Below, in pieces: positions 18,517-27,143 of a stretch of 64,000 nt of DNA (positions are counted from its first letter, which is position 1; each line of letters opens with the position of its first letter). The notes beneath the pieces were generated by a model that saw only the letters and a list, made by a program, of their open reading frames with translations, ran no database searches and was not told the DNA's origin. The position numbers were made by a program, and so were the translations under genes. The stretch spans positions 310,001 through 374,000 of the forward strand of contig NZ_VSSP01000002.1 of NCBI RefSeq assembly GCF_008312895.1. The letters run 5' to 3'. Source of the stretch: Luteimonas suaedae. GTDB lineage: Bacteria > Pseudomonadota > Gammaproteobacteria > Xanthomonadales > Xanthomonadaceae.

Positions 18517-18837
18517 TCAGAACGGCATCTTCATGCCCGGAGGCACCGGCATGCCGGCGGTCGCGGCCGACATCTTTTCCTGCGACTGGGCATTGACCTT
18601 GTTGACGGCGTCATTGAAGGCGGCTGCGACCAGGTCCTCGGCCATTTCCGGATCCGACAGCACGCTGGGGTCGATGCGCACCTTGCGGCATTCCATGCGG
18701 CCGGACAGGGTCACGTTGACCATGCCGCCGCCGGCGCTGCCGGTGACCTCGAGATTGGCGAGCTCTTCCTGGGCGCGCTGCATGTTCTCCTGCATCTTCT
18801 GCGCCTGCTGCATCAACTGGGCGATGTTGTCACGCAT
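18517..18837 (-). CDS. ybaB: YbaB/EbfC family nucleoid-associated protein
   Basis: 106 residues starting [20 protein letters not shown] at 18837; an upstream 35-residue extension is rejected. A dimeric tweezers-shaped DNA-binding protein: N-terminal helix, then [20 protein letters not shown] beta strands and the [14 protein letters not shown]-terminal helix. It lies between dnaX (56 bases) and recR in the conserved order. Its precise role in nucleoid organisation is still debated. Confidence 0.95.
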   Translation of the reverse strand: MRDNIAQLMQQAQKMQENMQRAQEELANLEVTGSAGGGMVNVTLSGRMECRKVRIDPSVLSDPEMAEDLVAAAFNDAVNKVNAQSQEKMSAATAGMPVPPGMKMPF

Positions 18838-18892
18838 GGGGGATTTCCTCGGACGGTGTGGATGGGCTGCGGGCGCGGCCCGCACGGAGCAA

Positions 18893-20629
18893 TCAATTGT
18901 CGTCGAACGGCCGGATCGAATCCGGCACCACCTTGGCGCCATGCTGCGACATCAACCGCTGCACCTCGGGGTCTTCCAGAAACGCCCGCTCGGCCGCGTT
19001 CTGGCGCGCATTGCGCTCACGGGCATGACGCCCATGCGCGGTTTCGCCGTGGGCCGGAACCGCGGCCTCGAACCGGATCTGCGGCGCGGCGCCGAAATGC
19101 GGCGCCAGCGCGTCGGCGAACTGGTCGACCAGGAACGGTGTCTTGAGATGGTCGTCGCTGGGCGGCAGCGCGAGCCGCAGCACGCCATCGGCATAACCGA
19201 CGAGGGCGGTGTGGGCGGCCAGTTCCCGGACCGGGCCACGCAGGCCAAGGCCGGTGACCAGATCGGGCCAGCGTTCCGCGTCGATCTGTCCGGCCACGTC
19301 CACATTGGAGGCTGGTGCCGGTGCCGGTGTCGATGCCGCGACCGGCGCCGGTGGCGCTGCTTCCACCGCCGGAGGAGCCGCGACCTCCCTCGGCGTCGGC
19401 GCCGCAACCGCACCCGGCGCCGGCCGCCGCGGCGCTGCGGCCGCTGGCTTGGCGCGATCGGCCTCCATCGCCGCCCGCGCCGCCGCGGCCGCGTTCGGAC
19501 GCGACGCCTGCCCTCCCGGCGCGGCCGTGGCCGGTGTGGAAGCGGTAGCTTCCGCGGGCCGGAACGCCAGCATCCGCAGCACGCTCATCTCGAAGCCGGC
19601 GCGCGGGCTGGGCGCCAGCGGCAGGTCGCGTCGGCCGCCCAGCGCCATCTGGTACCAGAGCTGCACCACCTCGGCGCGCACGCCGGCGGCCAGTGCATCC
19701 AGGTCGAGGCCGTCGGCCTCCACCATGGCGTCCGGCACCAACTGTCGCACCTGGATCCGGTGCAGCGCCTCGGCCAGTGCGTCGAGCACGCTGCCCCAGT
19801 CGGGTGCGAATTCCGCCAGCGTCGCCACTTCGGCCAGCAGCCGTTCGCCGTCGCCGGCGGCCAATGCCTCGAGCAACGCGCCGACCCGGGTGCGGTCGAC
19901 GGTGCCCAGCATCGCGGCGACCGCATCCGTCTCCAGGCGCCCGCCGGTGTAGGCGATCGCCTGGTCCAGCAGCGACAGGCCGTCGCGCAGGCTGCCGTCG
20001 GCGGCCTTGGCCAGCTGGCGCACCGCCTCCGGCTCGGCGGCGATCTCCTCCGCCGCCAGGATCCGGCCGATCTGGCCCTCGATCTGCCCCAGGTCCAGGC
20101 GCTTGAGATTGAACTGCAGGCAGCGCGACAGCACCGTCACCGGCAGTTTCTGCGGGTCGGTGGTGGCGAGCAGGAACTTGACGTGCTCCGGCGGCTCCTC
20201 CAGCGTCTTCAACAGCGCGTTGAAGGCCGACTTCGACAGCATGTGCACTTCGTCGATCAGGTAGACCTTCACCCGGCCGCGCGAGGGCATGTACTGGGCG
20301 TTGTCGATCAGCTCGCGCACGTCGTCGACGCCGGTGTTGCTGGCGGCGTCGATCTCCAGCAGGTCGACGAAGCGGCCCGCGTCGATGTCGCGACAGGAGT
20401 TGCACTCGCCGCAGGGATCGGCCGAGGTGCCGCGTTCGCAGTTGAGCGACTTGGCGAAGATACGGGCGATCGTGGTCTTGCCGACGCCCCGGGTGCCGGT
20501 GAACAGGAAGGCATGATGCACGCGGCCCAAATCGAGGGCATTGGTCAGCGCGCGCACCACGTGCTCCTGACCGACGAGTTCGGCGAACCGCCGCGGGCGC
20601 CACTTGCGGGCGAGGACGAGATAGGACAT
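18893..20629 (-). CDS. dnaX: DNA polymerase III subunits gamma and tau
   Basis: 578 residues from ATG 20629 ([12 protein letters not shown]). AAA+ clamp loader: Walker [10 protein letters not shown], zinc cysteines in the [12 protein letters not shown] segment, Walker B LIDEVHML and SRC arginine-finger motif. An Ala/Pro-rich linker (about 375-450) leads to the tau domain that contacts DnaB and the polymerase core. I see no A-rich slippery heptamer of the E. coli type in the linker, so a separate gamma by frameshifting is not supported. Upstream of ybaB-recR. Confidence 0.95.
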   Translation of the reverse strand: MSYLVLARKWRPRRFAELVGQEHVVRALTNALDLGRVHHAFLFTGTRGVGKTTIARIFAKSLNCERGTSADPCGECNSCRDIDAGRFVDLLEIDAASNTGVDDVRELIDNAQYMPSRGRVKVYLIDEVHMLSKSAFNALLKTLEEPPEHVKFLLATTDPQKLPVTVLSRCLQFNLKRLDLGQIEGQIGRILAAEEIAAEPEAVRQLAKAADGSLRDGLSLLDQAIAYTGGRLETDAVAAMLGTVDRTRVGALLEALAAGDGERLLAEVATLAEFAPDWGSVLDALAEALHRIQVRQLVPDAMVEADGLDLDALAAGVRAEVVQLWYQMALGGRRDLPLAPSPRAGFEMSVLRMLAFRPAEATASTPATAAPGGQASRPNAAAAARAAMEADRAKPAAAAPRRPAPGAVAAPTPREVAAPPAVEAAPPAPVAASTPAPAPASNVDVAGQIDAERWPDLVTGLGLRGPVRELAAHTALVGYADGVLRLALPPSDDHLKTPFLVDQFADALAPHFGAAPQIRFEAAVPAHGETAHGRHARERNARQNAAERAFLEDPEVQRLMSQHGAKVVPDSIRPFDDN

Positions 20630-20702
20630 GCGCCCATTCTGCCACGGCATCCGCCCGCACCTGCTACAAGGCACACAGAAGCGAATCGATGCCGGCCTCC
20701 CT

Positions 20703-20844
20703 GTAGGAGGGGCTTCAGCCCCGACCTGCCACGCGACGGAAGATCCCCTCCGCCATGGTTTCCCTTCGCAAACACCGGCGGCGCGTTCATCGTGACCGCC
20801 CGATGCGTCTGCCTGGCGCGGTCGGGGCTGAAGCCCCTCCTACA
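20703..20844. repeat. REP pair, family 1 copy 2
   Basis: GTAGGAGGGGCTTCAGCCCC head at 20703 and its complement ending at 20844, in the gap between dnaX and tRNA-Ser. The core between the arms (TTTCCCTTCGCAA and GCGTCTGCCTGGCGCGGTCG) is shared with the copy at 634-779, so the pair moves or expands as one unit. Confidence 0.85.
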
Positions 20845-20926
20845 GGGGGAGCCGCGGCCTCGTCTTGCTGTGTGAATATCGCTTCGCCCCAGGGCATCTG
20901 GGAATGCTTGCATGCCCCCCTCGTCC

Positions 20927-20955
20927 TTGTCCCCGTCCTCCCCGAGGGCTAGAAT
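20927..20955 (+). promoter_or_regulatory. Promoter of tRNA-Ser(GGA)
   Basis: TTGTCC (20927-20932), 17-base spacer, TAGAAT (20950-20955). The predicted start lies about 33 bases before the tRNA 5' end. The same TTGTCC -35 serves the other tRNA-Ser at 32914. Confidence 0.65.
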
Positions 20956-20995
20956 TACCGGCCCTGATGCCCGCGTGGCGTGTTCAGGCCAGGAC

Positions 20996-21088
20996 GGAGA
21001 GGTGTCCGAGTGGTTGAAGGAGCACGCCTGGAAAGTGTGTAAGCGGCTAAACCCCGCTTCGCGGGTTCGAATCCCGCCCTCTCCGCCA
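20996..21088 (+). tRNA. tRNA-Ser(GGA)
   Basis: 93 bases including an encoded CCA. Acceptor stem GGAGAGG/CCTCTCC, anticodon stem CACGC/GTGTG with loop CTGGAAA (anticodon GGA), long class II variable arm and GGTTCGAATCC T-arm. Reads UCC/UCU. Confidence 0.96.
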
Positions 21089-21130
21089 ATTTCATCAGAC
21101 GTCGTGCAATGCGACGCGCATCGTTCCTAT

Positions 21131-21238
21131 GGTGGCCCCGTCGGCCCCTCGCGACGCTAGATCGAAAACCCCGCCAGGGCCGGAAGGCAGCAACGGTATC
21201 GGTCGACGCGGGCGCCGAGGTCAGTCGGCGGGGCCATC
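21131..21238 (+). ncRNA. ffs: Signal recognition particle 4.5S RNA
   Basis: The universally conserved domain IV reads GCCAGGGCCGGAAGGCAGCA (around 21173-21192), with the GGAA tetraloop and the symmetric/asymmetric loops that bind Ffh. The ends GGTGGCCCCG and CGGGGCCATC pair to close a long hairpin of about 108 bases, the short bacterial SRP RNA form. It follows tRNA-Ser by 42 bases and may share its transcript. Confidence 0.93.
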
Positions 21239-21330
21239 GCCATTCAAGGGCATGTCCGGCGGTCATTCGCTGCAATCCGTCGTGGCGACGGCATCAGCAT
21301 GACCGTGCCGGAGCGGACTGCCTGGCGCGC

Positions 21331-21948
21331 TCAGTCCATGCGTTCGACCAGCGCCTCGCCGTCGTGCTGGCTGAAACGAAATGCGTAGGACAGGCGCAGC
21401 GGCGTGACCCGTTCGACCATGCCATCGGCAAGACAGGGGTCGTCGCCGCTGAAGCCTTCAGGCGCCTGACAGAGATAGGCCGGTTCGTACGACCAGCCCT
21501 GCACGGCCCTGACCACCGAGGCGGAAAACTCCGCATGCTGCGGCGATGCGTCCTGTGGACATGCCTCGTCGGCGCGCTGCCGCACCGCGAATACGCCACC
21601 ATCCTCGCCGATGTCCACTTCCACGCAGACCGTCACCGGCGGCAGGCGCGACGGCAACAACCGCGGCGGATACTCGGGCATCGCGACCGGATCGATCAGG
21701 TTCGGATAGACGAAGCGCTGCGTGGCCGCCAATTCGAGATGCGTCGCACCCGGCGGCGGCAACAGCAGGGAGACGCCCACGTCCCCGGAATTGACCGGTG
21801 GCGCCTCGCCCACCGGAGCGGTGGCGCACCCGTATCCGGCTGCGACGGCGACGAACAGGAAAATCGCGGTGAACCGATGCCACCAACCCCTGGCAATGCG
21901 ATCGGGATCGCCGATCAAAGTACGGCCCTTCGAAACATTGCACGTCAT
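21331..21948 (-). CDS. Putative TonB-like C-terminal domain protein, membrane-anchored or exported
   Basis: 205 residues. A hydrophobic segment at about 27-40 is followed by GYGC, a poor lipobox, so anchoring is uncertain. The centre reads YPNLIDPVAMPEYPPRLLPS then VTVCVEVDIGEDGGVFAVRQ, which resembles the strand arrangement of TonB C-terminal domains (energy transducer). Two to three further cysteines could form disulfides in the periplasm. No exbB/exbD neighbours. It is probably monocistronic and ends about 90 bases from ffs, convergently. Function unknown. Confidence 0.65.
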   Translation of the reverse strand: MTCNVSKGRTLIGDPDRIARGWWHRFTAIFLFVAVAAGYGCATAPVGEAPPVNSGDVGVSLLLPPPGATHLELAATQRFVYPNLIDPVAMPEYPPRLLPSRLPPVTVCVEVDIGEDGGVFAVRQRADEACPQDASPQHAEFSASVVRAVQGWSYEPAYLCQAPEGFSGDDPCLADGMVERVTPLRLSYAFRFSQHDGEALVERMD

Positions 21949-21999
21949 CCTGTCGCTCCCCTCGGCTCCTGCATCACGCGTTGAAGCCTACCCGAGGAG

Positions 22000-22950
22000 T
22001 CACGTCGATGCGAAGCGCGCCTTGACGAACGCCGCACGCGCTTCCACCGCCCTGTCCTTGCCGCCCTCGCGCTCGACCAGCTCCAGCCGCGCCCGCAGTC
22101 CCTGGCGGTTGGCGATCTGGATCGACAGCCCGGGCCGCGCGTTCAACTCCAGGATCAGCGGGCCGTGGTCGCGATCGATCACGATGTCCACGCCGAGGTA
22201 GCCGAGCCCTGTCAGCTCGTGGCAGCGGGCCGACAGTTCCAGGATCCGGTCCCAGCCCGGAATTGCGACGTTCGCCAGCGGCTGCATCGTATCCGGATGC
22301 CGGTCGATGCCGTCCTCGTGCCAGACGCCGTGGGTGGTGAGGCCGCTGGCGATGTCGATGCCGGCGCCCACGGCGCCCTGGTGCAGGTTGGCCTTGCCGC
22401 CCGACAGCCGGGTCGGCAAACGCAGCATCGCCAGCACCGGAAAACCGCGGAAGACGATCACACGCACGTCCGGCACGCCGAGGTGCGAGATCGCGTCGAA
22501 CACCGCGTCCGGACGCACGCGGTATTCGATCATCGCCTGGTCCGGCCGGCCGCCGAAGCTATACGCCCCCGACAGGATGTTGCCGAGGTGAAAGATGATG
22601 TCGTCCGCCGACATCGGCGCGCCGCTGACCTTGAGGAAGTTGCTGCCCATGCGGCCCGCGATCACCACGATGCCGTCGCCGCCCGCGCCGCACGCGGGCT
22701 TGACGACGAAATCATCGTGATCGCCGAGGATGCGCTGGAACTGCCGCGCGTCGCGGTAGGTCGCAATCACGCCATAGAGTTTCGGCACCGCGAGATCGGC
22801 ATCCAGCGCCAGCTGCTTGGTCAGCAACTTGTCGTCGACGAGCGGATACAGCCGGCGCGGGTTGCTCTCGCTGATATAGAGCGCATTGCGCGCGTTCAGC
22901 CCCAGCACCCCGGCCCGACGCAGGCGATGCGGCAGCACGAACCAGCTCAC
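22000..22950 (-). CDS. Alpha-L-glutamate ligase-like (RimK-related) ATP-grasp protein
   Basis: 316 residues from GTG 22950, which overlaps the stop of the 7TM gene (GTGA). ATP-grasp fold: FVVKPACGAGGDG (81-93) is the phosphate-binding loop, and ELN near 268-270 in LILELNARPGLS supplies metal ligands. The family joins a carboxylate to an amine through acyl-phosphate. This subgroup is found with the 7TM-transglutaminase-like and retropepsin-like genes as here, and its substrate is unknown. The long frame open upstream is the 7TM gene in another frame. Confidence 0.88.
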   Translation of the reverse strand: MSWFVLPHRLRRAGVLGLNARNALYISESNPRRLYPLVDDKLLTKQLALDADLAVPKLYGVIATYRDARQFQRILGDHDDFVVKPACGAGGDGIVVIAGRMGSNFLKVSGAPMSADDIIFHLGNILSGAYSFGGRPDQAMIEYRVRPDAVFDAISHLGVPDVRVIVFRGFPVLAMLRLPTRLSGGKANLHQGAVGAGIDIASGLTTHGVWHEDGIDRHPDTMQPLANVAIPGWDRILELSARCHELTGLGYLGVDIVIDRDHGPLILELNARPGLSIQIANRQGLRARLELVEREGGKDRAVEARAAFVKARFAST

Positions 22951-24476
22951 GGGCGGCCGGCCCCGGCGAACGCGCGGAAGCGCAGCAGCTCGCTGAGGCG
23001 GTAGCCGGTATAGCGGCCCAGCAGCAGCGCCAGCGCGAGCACCACCAGCAGCACTTCGGGAAACACGAATACGAAATGGTCGACGCGCGGCTGGAACATC
23101 ACCAGGTAGCAGGCCACCGCGACCAGCAGGCTGCCGATGCTCTGGCGGATGGCGTCGCCGGCGCCGTGCTCCTCCCACACGATGGAGATGCGCTCGATGG
23201 TCATCGCCATGATCACCATCGGGAACAGCGCCACCGACAGGCCGATGTCGAACTGCATCCGGTACGACAGCATGCTGACCAGCAGCATCAGCAGGATGAC
23301 GACGATGACCACCACCGCCAGCCGCGGCACCAACAGCAGCTTCAAGTGCTCGAGATAGAACCGCACGGCGAGGCCGAGCGCCACGATCACCGAAAATAGG
23401 ATCAGACCGGACGTCAGATCGGTTTCCCGGAACGCGAGCGCGATCAATACCGGCATGAAGGTGCCGAAGGTCTGGATGCCGACGACATTGCGCATGAACA
23501 CGATCAGCAACACCCCGATCGGGATCAGCAGCAGCGCGCGGTACACGTTCTGCACATCGACGGGCAGCGTCGACAGCGAGTACGCCATGACCGGCGATCC
23601 GGCGAGCTGGGCCTGTCGGGTCACCATTTCCAGCGCCGGCTCCAGCGTCCGCGTCACCGAGAATCGCAACTCCGCACCGTGCGCAGGGTCGACCGCATAC
23701 GGCGCGTCGCCGCCCCGCCACCACACCAGGAAATCGTCGGGATAGCCGCGGGCGCCGCTGCCCGGATCGATCGGGATCCAGTCCTCGCCGTTGTTCACTT
23801 CCAGCCAGGGTTCCGTGCGCAACCCGCTCGCGCCATCGGCAAGCCGGATCCCCTGCACCATGCGCGCCGGGATCCGCGCGCCGGCCAGCACCCGAATCGC
23901 GGTCCGCGCAAGTTCGTCGCGCGAGGCCGGGTTCGGCAGCAGCAGTTGCACGTTGTTGTCGGGAGCCGGACTGGCGAGCACCCGCACCAGGATCGACGCG
24001 AACGTGGCGATATCCGCGGACTTGCTGCGCACCTCGTCGAGGATCGCCTGCACCGCCTCGCCTTCCAGCTCCCCGTATTCCGGTGCCTGCTCCAGCGGCG
24101 GCATCGGCTGCGGCTCGCGCTCCTCGTCGCTCCGCGCCACCGTCGCCCGGTAGTACAGCGTCTGGTGCCCGGAGGGACGGCGGGTGCTCCACAGCGCCAT
24201 CCGGCGGCCGCCGCGTTCCTCGGTCTGCAGCCCGTAGCCGCGCGAGACGAAGTTCTCGTCGAGCAGGACGTACCCGGGCGGATCGAGCGGGATCGCCAGC
24301 TCGGCCTTGACCGCGGCGCCGGTCGGCTCGAACGACAGCCGGGCCTCGACGATCCAGCCCTCGACTTCCTCGTTCGGCGTCAACGGATACCCGAGCGCGC
24401 GCACCTTGTATGCGATCAGGGAGACCGCGGTCACCAGCAATACCAGCACCAGTGACAGCAGGTGCCAGCGCCTCAT
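22947..24476 (-). CDS. 7TM protein with inactivated transglutaminase-like domain
   Basis: 509 residues. An N-terminal membrane helix (6-23) and an extracytoplasmic region to about 310 precede seven hydrophobic helices (about 312-490). Within the soluble part, IPARMVQGIRL (202-212) and WIPIDPGSG (233-241) align with the active transglutaminase at 14544-16541. The catalytic Cys position is Arg186/Ser185 and the His position is Glu222; only the Asp (D237) remains. It therefore probably binds rather than cleaves. Overlaps both neighbours by start/stop codons (ATGA, GTGA), so it is tightly coupled. Confidence 0.88.
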   Translation of the reverse strand: MRRWHLLSLVLVLLVTAVSLIAYKVRALGYPLTPNEEVEGWIVEARLSFEPTGAAVKAELAIPLDPPGYVLLDENFVSRGYGLQTEERGGRRMALWSTRRPSGHQTLYYRATVARSDEEREPQPMPPLEQAPEYGELEGEAVQAILDEVRSKSADIATFASILVRVLASPAPDNNVQLLLPNPASRDELARTAIRVLAGARIPARMVQGIRLADGASGLRTEPWLEVNNGEDWIPIDPGSGARGYPDDFLVWWRGGDAPYAVDPAHGAELRFSVTRTLEPALEMVTRQAQLAGSPVMAYSLSTLPVDVQNVYRALLLIPIGVLLIVFMRNVVGIQTFGTFMPVLIALAFRETDLTSGLILFSVIVALGLAVRFYLEHLKLLLVPRLAVVVIVVILLMLLVSMLSYRMQFDIGLSVALFPMVIMAMTIERISIVWEEHGAGDAIRQSIGSLLVAVACYLVMFQPRVDHFVFVFPEVLLVVLALALLLGRYTGYRLSELLRFRAFAGAGRP

Positions 24477-25078
24477 TCCGCCGCCAACCGAAGCGCCGTC
24501 GCCCGATCCATGCCGGGCGATATCGACGATGAGCGCTGCTTGCAGGACGGACGGCGGGTAAAGGTCTCACCGGAATCGACCAGCACGTGGCCACGCATGT
24601 AGTTGCGGCCGACGAGCACCGGGTAGACGAACGAACTGCGGTCGACCAGCGTGAACTCGTGTTCGCGGTAGATATCGCCCAGGCACATGCCCAGGCGCAC
24701 CACCGGGCGGCGCTGCGTGGTGCCGTCGTGCTTGCGGATGCGGACGTGGCGCACCAGCCTGGCCTCGATGGTTTCCTCGATGTCGCGGCCCTCGTCGAGG
24801 ATCGTGAAACGGACATGGCGCTTGCCGCTGCGCCGGAAGATCTCGATATCGTCCGCCGTCAACGAGGACGTGGTGGCGCCGGTGTCGAGCTTGGCCTTGA
24901 GCCGGATCAGGCGCTGGCCGATTTCGACCCACTCCACCCAGCCGAAGATGTCCTGGACGCGGGCTTTCTCGGATTTGGAGCGTTGCTCGGCCGGCCACGC
25001 CGGTGCCGCGACAGCCAACAGGCAGGCCGCGATCCATGCAGTCATGAAGCTTCTGATCATCGGTTTCGATACATCCAT
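24473..25078 (-). CDS. Retropepsin-like aspartic protease (RimB / putative ATP-dependent zinc protease family)
   Basis: 201 residues from ATG 25078 (ATG 25060 also possible; neither has a strong ribosome-binding site). A signal peptide ends near AWPA (about 30), so this member is exported. The aspartic protease motif LDTGATTSSL has D65-T66-G67, and LVGRNYMRGHVLVDSG is the second conserved strand of the family. The zinc-protease name is historical; the DTGA motif indicates an aspartyl fold. First gene of the three-gene operon, overlapping the 7TM gene by ATGA. Confidence 0.88.
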   Translation of the reverse strand: MDVSKPMIRSFMTAWIAACLLAVAAPAWPAEQRSKSEKARVQDIFGWVEWVEIGQRLIRLKAKLDTGATTSSLTADDIEIFRRSGKRHVRFTILDEGRDIEETIEARLVRHVRIRKHDGTTQRRPVVRLGMCLGDIYREHEFTLVDRSSFVYPVLVGRNYMRGHVLVDSGETFTRRPSCKQRSSSISPGMDRATALRLAAE

Positions 25079-25164
25079 GCGACCCGCAAAGGCATGAGGA
25101 TAAACCGCTCTATCCTACAGCGATTCGGCGCGTACCCGATCCGGCACGCTGCCGGCGCATCGCC

Positions 25165-26193
25165 TCAGTCGCTTTCCCGATGACCGGCCACGATCCCCAG
25201 GGCATCCGGTTCGTTGCCGGTCTTCCAGCGCTCGACCACCCGCCAGCTCCGCCTGTCGACCACGGCGATTTGGTTGCCGCCGCTGACGGCCACATAAACG
25301 CGCGTGCCGTCCGGATCGGCGATCACGCCGATCGGCAGCGCCGCCCTGCCGAGCATCGTCTCCCGGTACCGGGCGTCCGGTTCGGCCAGCGCCACGATCG
25401 CCACCGGTTTGCGGCCGGCAGCATCGAACACCGCCAGGGTGGCGGCCCTGGCGTTGGTCACCAGCGCGTGGCGGCCGTCGGCAGTGAAGGCGACGCGGAT
25501 CGGGAAGCCTTCGCTCTCCAGGGTATCGAGTACCTCCAGCGTGTCCGGGTCGTGCACGGTGACCGTGCCGGCCTCGCGGTTGCTGACCCAGACCGTCCCG
25601 TCCGGTGCGAGTTCGATGCCCTCGGCGCCGGCACCGGCGGGGCGTTCCAGCGTGCTGCCGTCGTCGAGCTCCACCCGCACCACGCTGCCGGCGGCGATCT
25701 TGCTGACGTAGGCAACGGCGCCGTCGCGCGACAGCGCCACCATGTGTCCGCCGCCCTTGCCGATCCCGATCACGCGCTCGATTTCGCCGGCCGCCGGATC
25801 GACCAGCAGCAGCGAGTCGCTGTCCTCTGTGGTCACCAGCAGACGCTTGCCGTCCGGCGTGAAGCGCACGCCGTGCGGACGCGCATGCGCGCCCAGGTCA
25901 ATGTTGCCGGTGGCCTTGCCGGACGCGGTGTCGATCAGGGTCAGGGCATTGCCCGGCCGCTGGCTGCCGTAGCCGGTCACCACCGCCAGGCGCCGGTCGG
26001 GACTGACCGCGATCTCGTGCGGCCCGGGGGCGGTGTCGATCTCGCCCAATCGGCGGCCGTCTGCGAGGTCCAGCCGCCACACCGTGTCGTCGGACTTGTT
26101 GCCGACCAGCAGTTCGCCCCGGCCGGATGCCGGGCCGGCCGCCAGCAGCGTTCCGGCACAGAGCACGGTCAACATCAGCATGGATCGGTTCAT
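25165..26193 (-). CDS. YncE-like periplasmic beta-propeller protein
   Basis: 342 residues with a signal peptide (about 1-24, ending ASGRG). Seven or so repeats with the YVTN-type pattern: LLVGNKSDDTVWRLDL, HEIAVSPDRRLAVVT, HGVRFTPDGKRLLVT, IRVAFTADGRHALVT. YncE-type propellers may bind DNA or ligands; many are annotated as surface-layer or quinoprotein-like. The ATG overlaps the moaE stop (ATGA), so it is cotranslated with moaE, although no functional link to molybdopterin is known to me. Confidence 0.82.
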   Translation of the reverse strand: MNRSMLMLTVLCAGTLLAAGPASGRGELLVGNKSDDTVWRLDLADGRRLGEIDTAPGPHEIAVSPDRRLAVVTGYGSQRPGNALTLIDTASGKATGNIDLGAHARPHGVRFTPDGKRLLVTTEDSDSLLLVDPAAGEIERVIGIGKGGGHMVALSRDGAVAYVSKIAAGSVVRVELDDGSTLERPAGAGAEGIELAPDGTVWVSNREAGTVTVHDPDTLEVLDTLESEGFPIRVAFTADGRHALVTNARAATLAVFDAAGRKPVAIVALAEPDARYRETMLGRAALPIGVIADPDGTRVYVAVSGGNQIAVVDRRSWRVVERWKTGNEPDALGIVAGHRESD

Positions 26194-26630
26194 CGTGTCT
26201 CTCCCGGCGCGCCGGCGTCGGGATGCAGCCAGTCTGCGTCACCGTCGGCGTAGCGCTCGTGTTTCCAGATCGGGACCCGGCGCTTGACCTCGTCGATGAT
26301 AAAACGGCAGGCGTCGAAGGTCATACCGCGGTGCGCGGCCGAGACGCCGACCCAGACCGCGATCTCGCCGATGGCCAGCTCGCCGGTGCGATGCACGCAC
26401 AGGGCGTCGACGAGCTCGAAGCGCGTACGCGCCTCGTCAAGGATGCGTTCTCCTTCCGCCTCCGCCAGCGCGGCATAGGCCTCGTAGTGCAGCCCACGCA
26501 CCGGCCGGCCGTCGTTGTGGTCGCGCACCCAGCCCTCGAAACTGCTGTAGGCGCCGGCATCGGCGCGCAGCAGGCCGGCGCGCAGCGGTGCGATCTCGAA
26601 CGGCGTGGCGGAAAGTTGAAAGCGTTTCAT
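26190..26630 (-). CDS. moaE: Molybdopterin synthase catalytic subunit
   Basis: 146 residues from ATG 26630 (MKRFQLSATPFEIAPLRAG). MoaE converts precursor Z/cPMP to molybdopterin using MoaD thiocarboxylate. Key lysines are in IDEVKRRVPIWKHERYADGD, and FEGWVRDHNDGRPVRGLHYEAY is the N-terminal family motif. An 83-residue in-frame extension upstream runs through repeat DNA and is rejected. A 270-base repeat-filled gap separates it from moaD. Confidence 0.95.
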   Translation of the reverse strand: MKRFQLSATPFEIAPLRAGLLRADAGAYSSFEGWVRDHNDGRPVRGLHYEAYAALAEAEGERILDEARTRFELVDALCVHRTGELAIGEIAVWVGVSAAHRGMTFDACRFIIDEVKRRVPIWKHERYADGDADWLHPDAGAPGETR

Positions 26631-26764
26631 GTCGATTGTTCGTGCCTTCTTCACTCGTTCGTGGTGCCGGTGGCGGCTCTGACCACATGCTTCGGCCATC
26701 ATGGCCGGGATACCCACCCTGTTGCCTTCCATGGCGAGACAGGATCGGCTTTGGATCGCCCGGC

Positions 26765-26850
26765 CCGGCTTGCCGGCCCCGCGCAGCGCGCGGGGCGTTC
26801 GCCCGAGGCGCGAGGCAATGCCTCGCAAACGCCTCGTACTCACCCATGGC
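26765..26850. repeat. Multi-hairpin palindromic element, copy A
   Basis: Successive palindromes: CCCCGCGC-AGC-GCGCGGGG (26777-26795), GGGC-GTTC-GCCC, an outer stem CGAGGCG/CGCCTCG enclosing GCGAGGC-AAT-GCCTCGC (26810-26826), then ACTCACCCATGGCC. The same architecture with compensated stem changes occurs at 41516-41592 and, inverted, at 41748-41852. Located between moaD and moaE. Confidence 0.8.
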
Positions 26851-26859
26851 CGGGCGTTC

Positions 26860-26900
26860 GCGGCCGCAGCAGATGCCAATAAGGCATCTGCTGCGGCCGC
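26860..26900. repeat. Perfect 18-bp inverted repeat directly after moaD
   Basis: GCGGCCGCAGCAGATGCC (26860-26877) and its exact complement (26883-26900) around a five-base loop. It ends at the base next to the moaD stop (26903-26901). The hairpin could end or stabilise the moaA-moaD mRNA, although no U-run follows on the minus strand. Confidence 0.85.
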
Positions 26901-27143
26901 TCACCCCCCGCTGACCGGGGGGATGAAGGCGATCTCGGCGCCCGCGGCCACCGCATCGTCCCAGCGCGCGAACGCGCCGTCGACGGCCACGCGCAGGCGC
27001 TCGACGGACAACGCGAAACCGTGCCGGGCCTGCAGTTCCGCATACAGCGCGTGCAGCGTCGGCGCCTCCGTGCGCAGCGATTCCTGCGCGACGCCGGCGG
27101 CGTCGCGCAGGCTGGCGAAGTACAGCACGGTCACCTCGTTCAT
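26901..27143 (-). CDS. moaD: Molybdopterin synthase sulfur carrier subunit
   Basis: 80 residues, ubiquitin-like beta-grasp fold ending in the essential Gly-Gly (FIPPVSGG) that is adenylated and thiocarboxylated. N terminus [17 protein letters not shown] is typical. It donates sulfur to MoaE. The ATG overlaps the moaC stop (ATGA). The stop abuts a perfect inverted repeat. Confidence 0.95.
   Translation of the reverse strand: MNEVTVLYFASLRDAAGVAQESLRTEAPTLHALYAELQARHGFALSVERLRVAVDGAFARWDDAVAAGAEIAFIPPVSGG

Noticed and set aside
18893-20629. Programmed frameshift producing a gamma subunit from dnaX
   Set aside because: No A-rich slippery heptamer of the known type in the linker; the sequence is GC-rich Ala/Pro coding.
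26631-26879. N-terminal extension of MoaE
   Set aside because: It crosses repeat DNA and the family begins at MKRFQLSATP.
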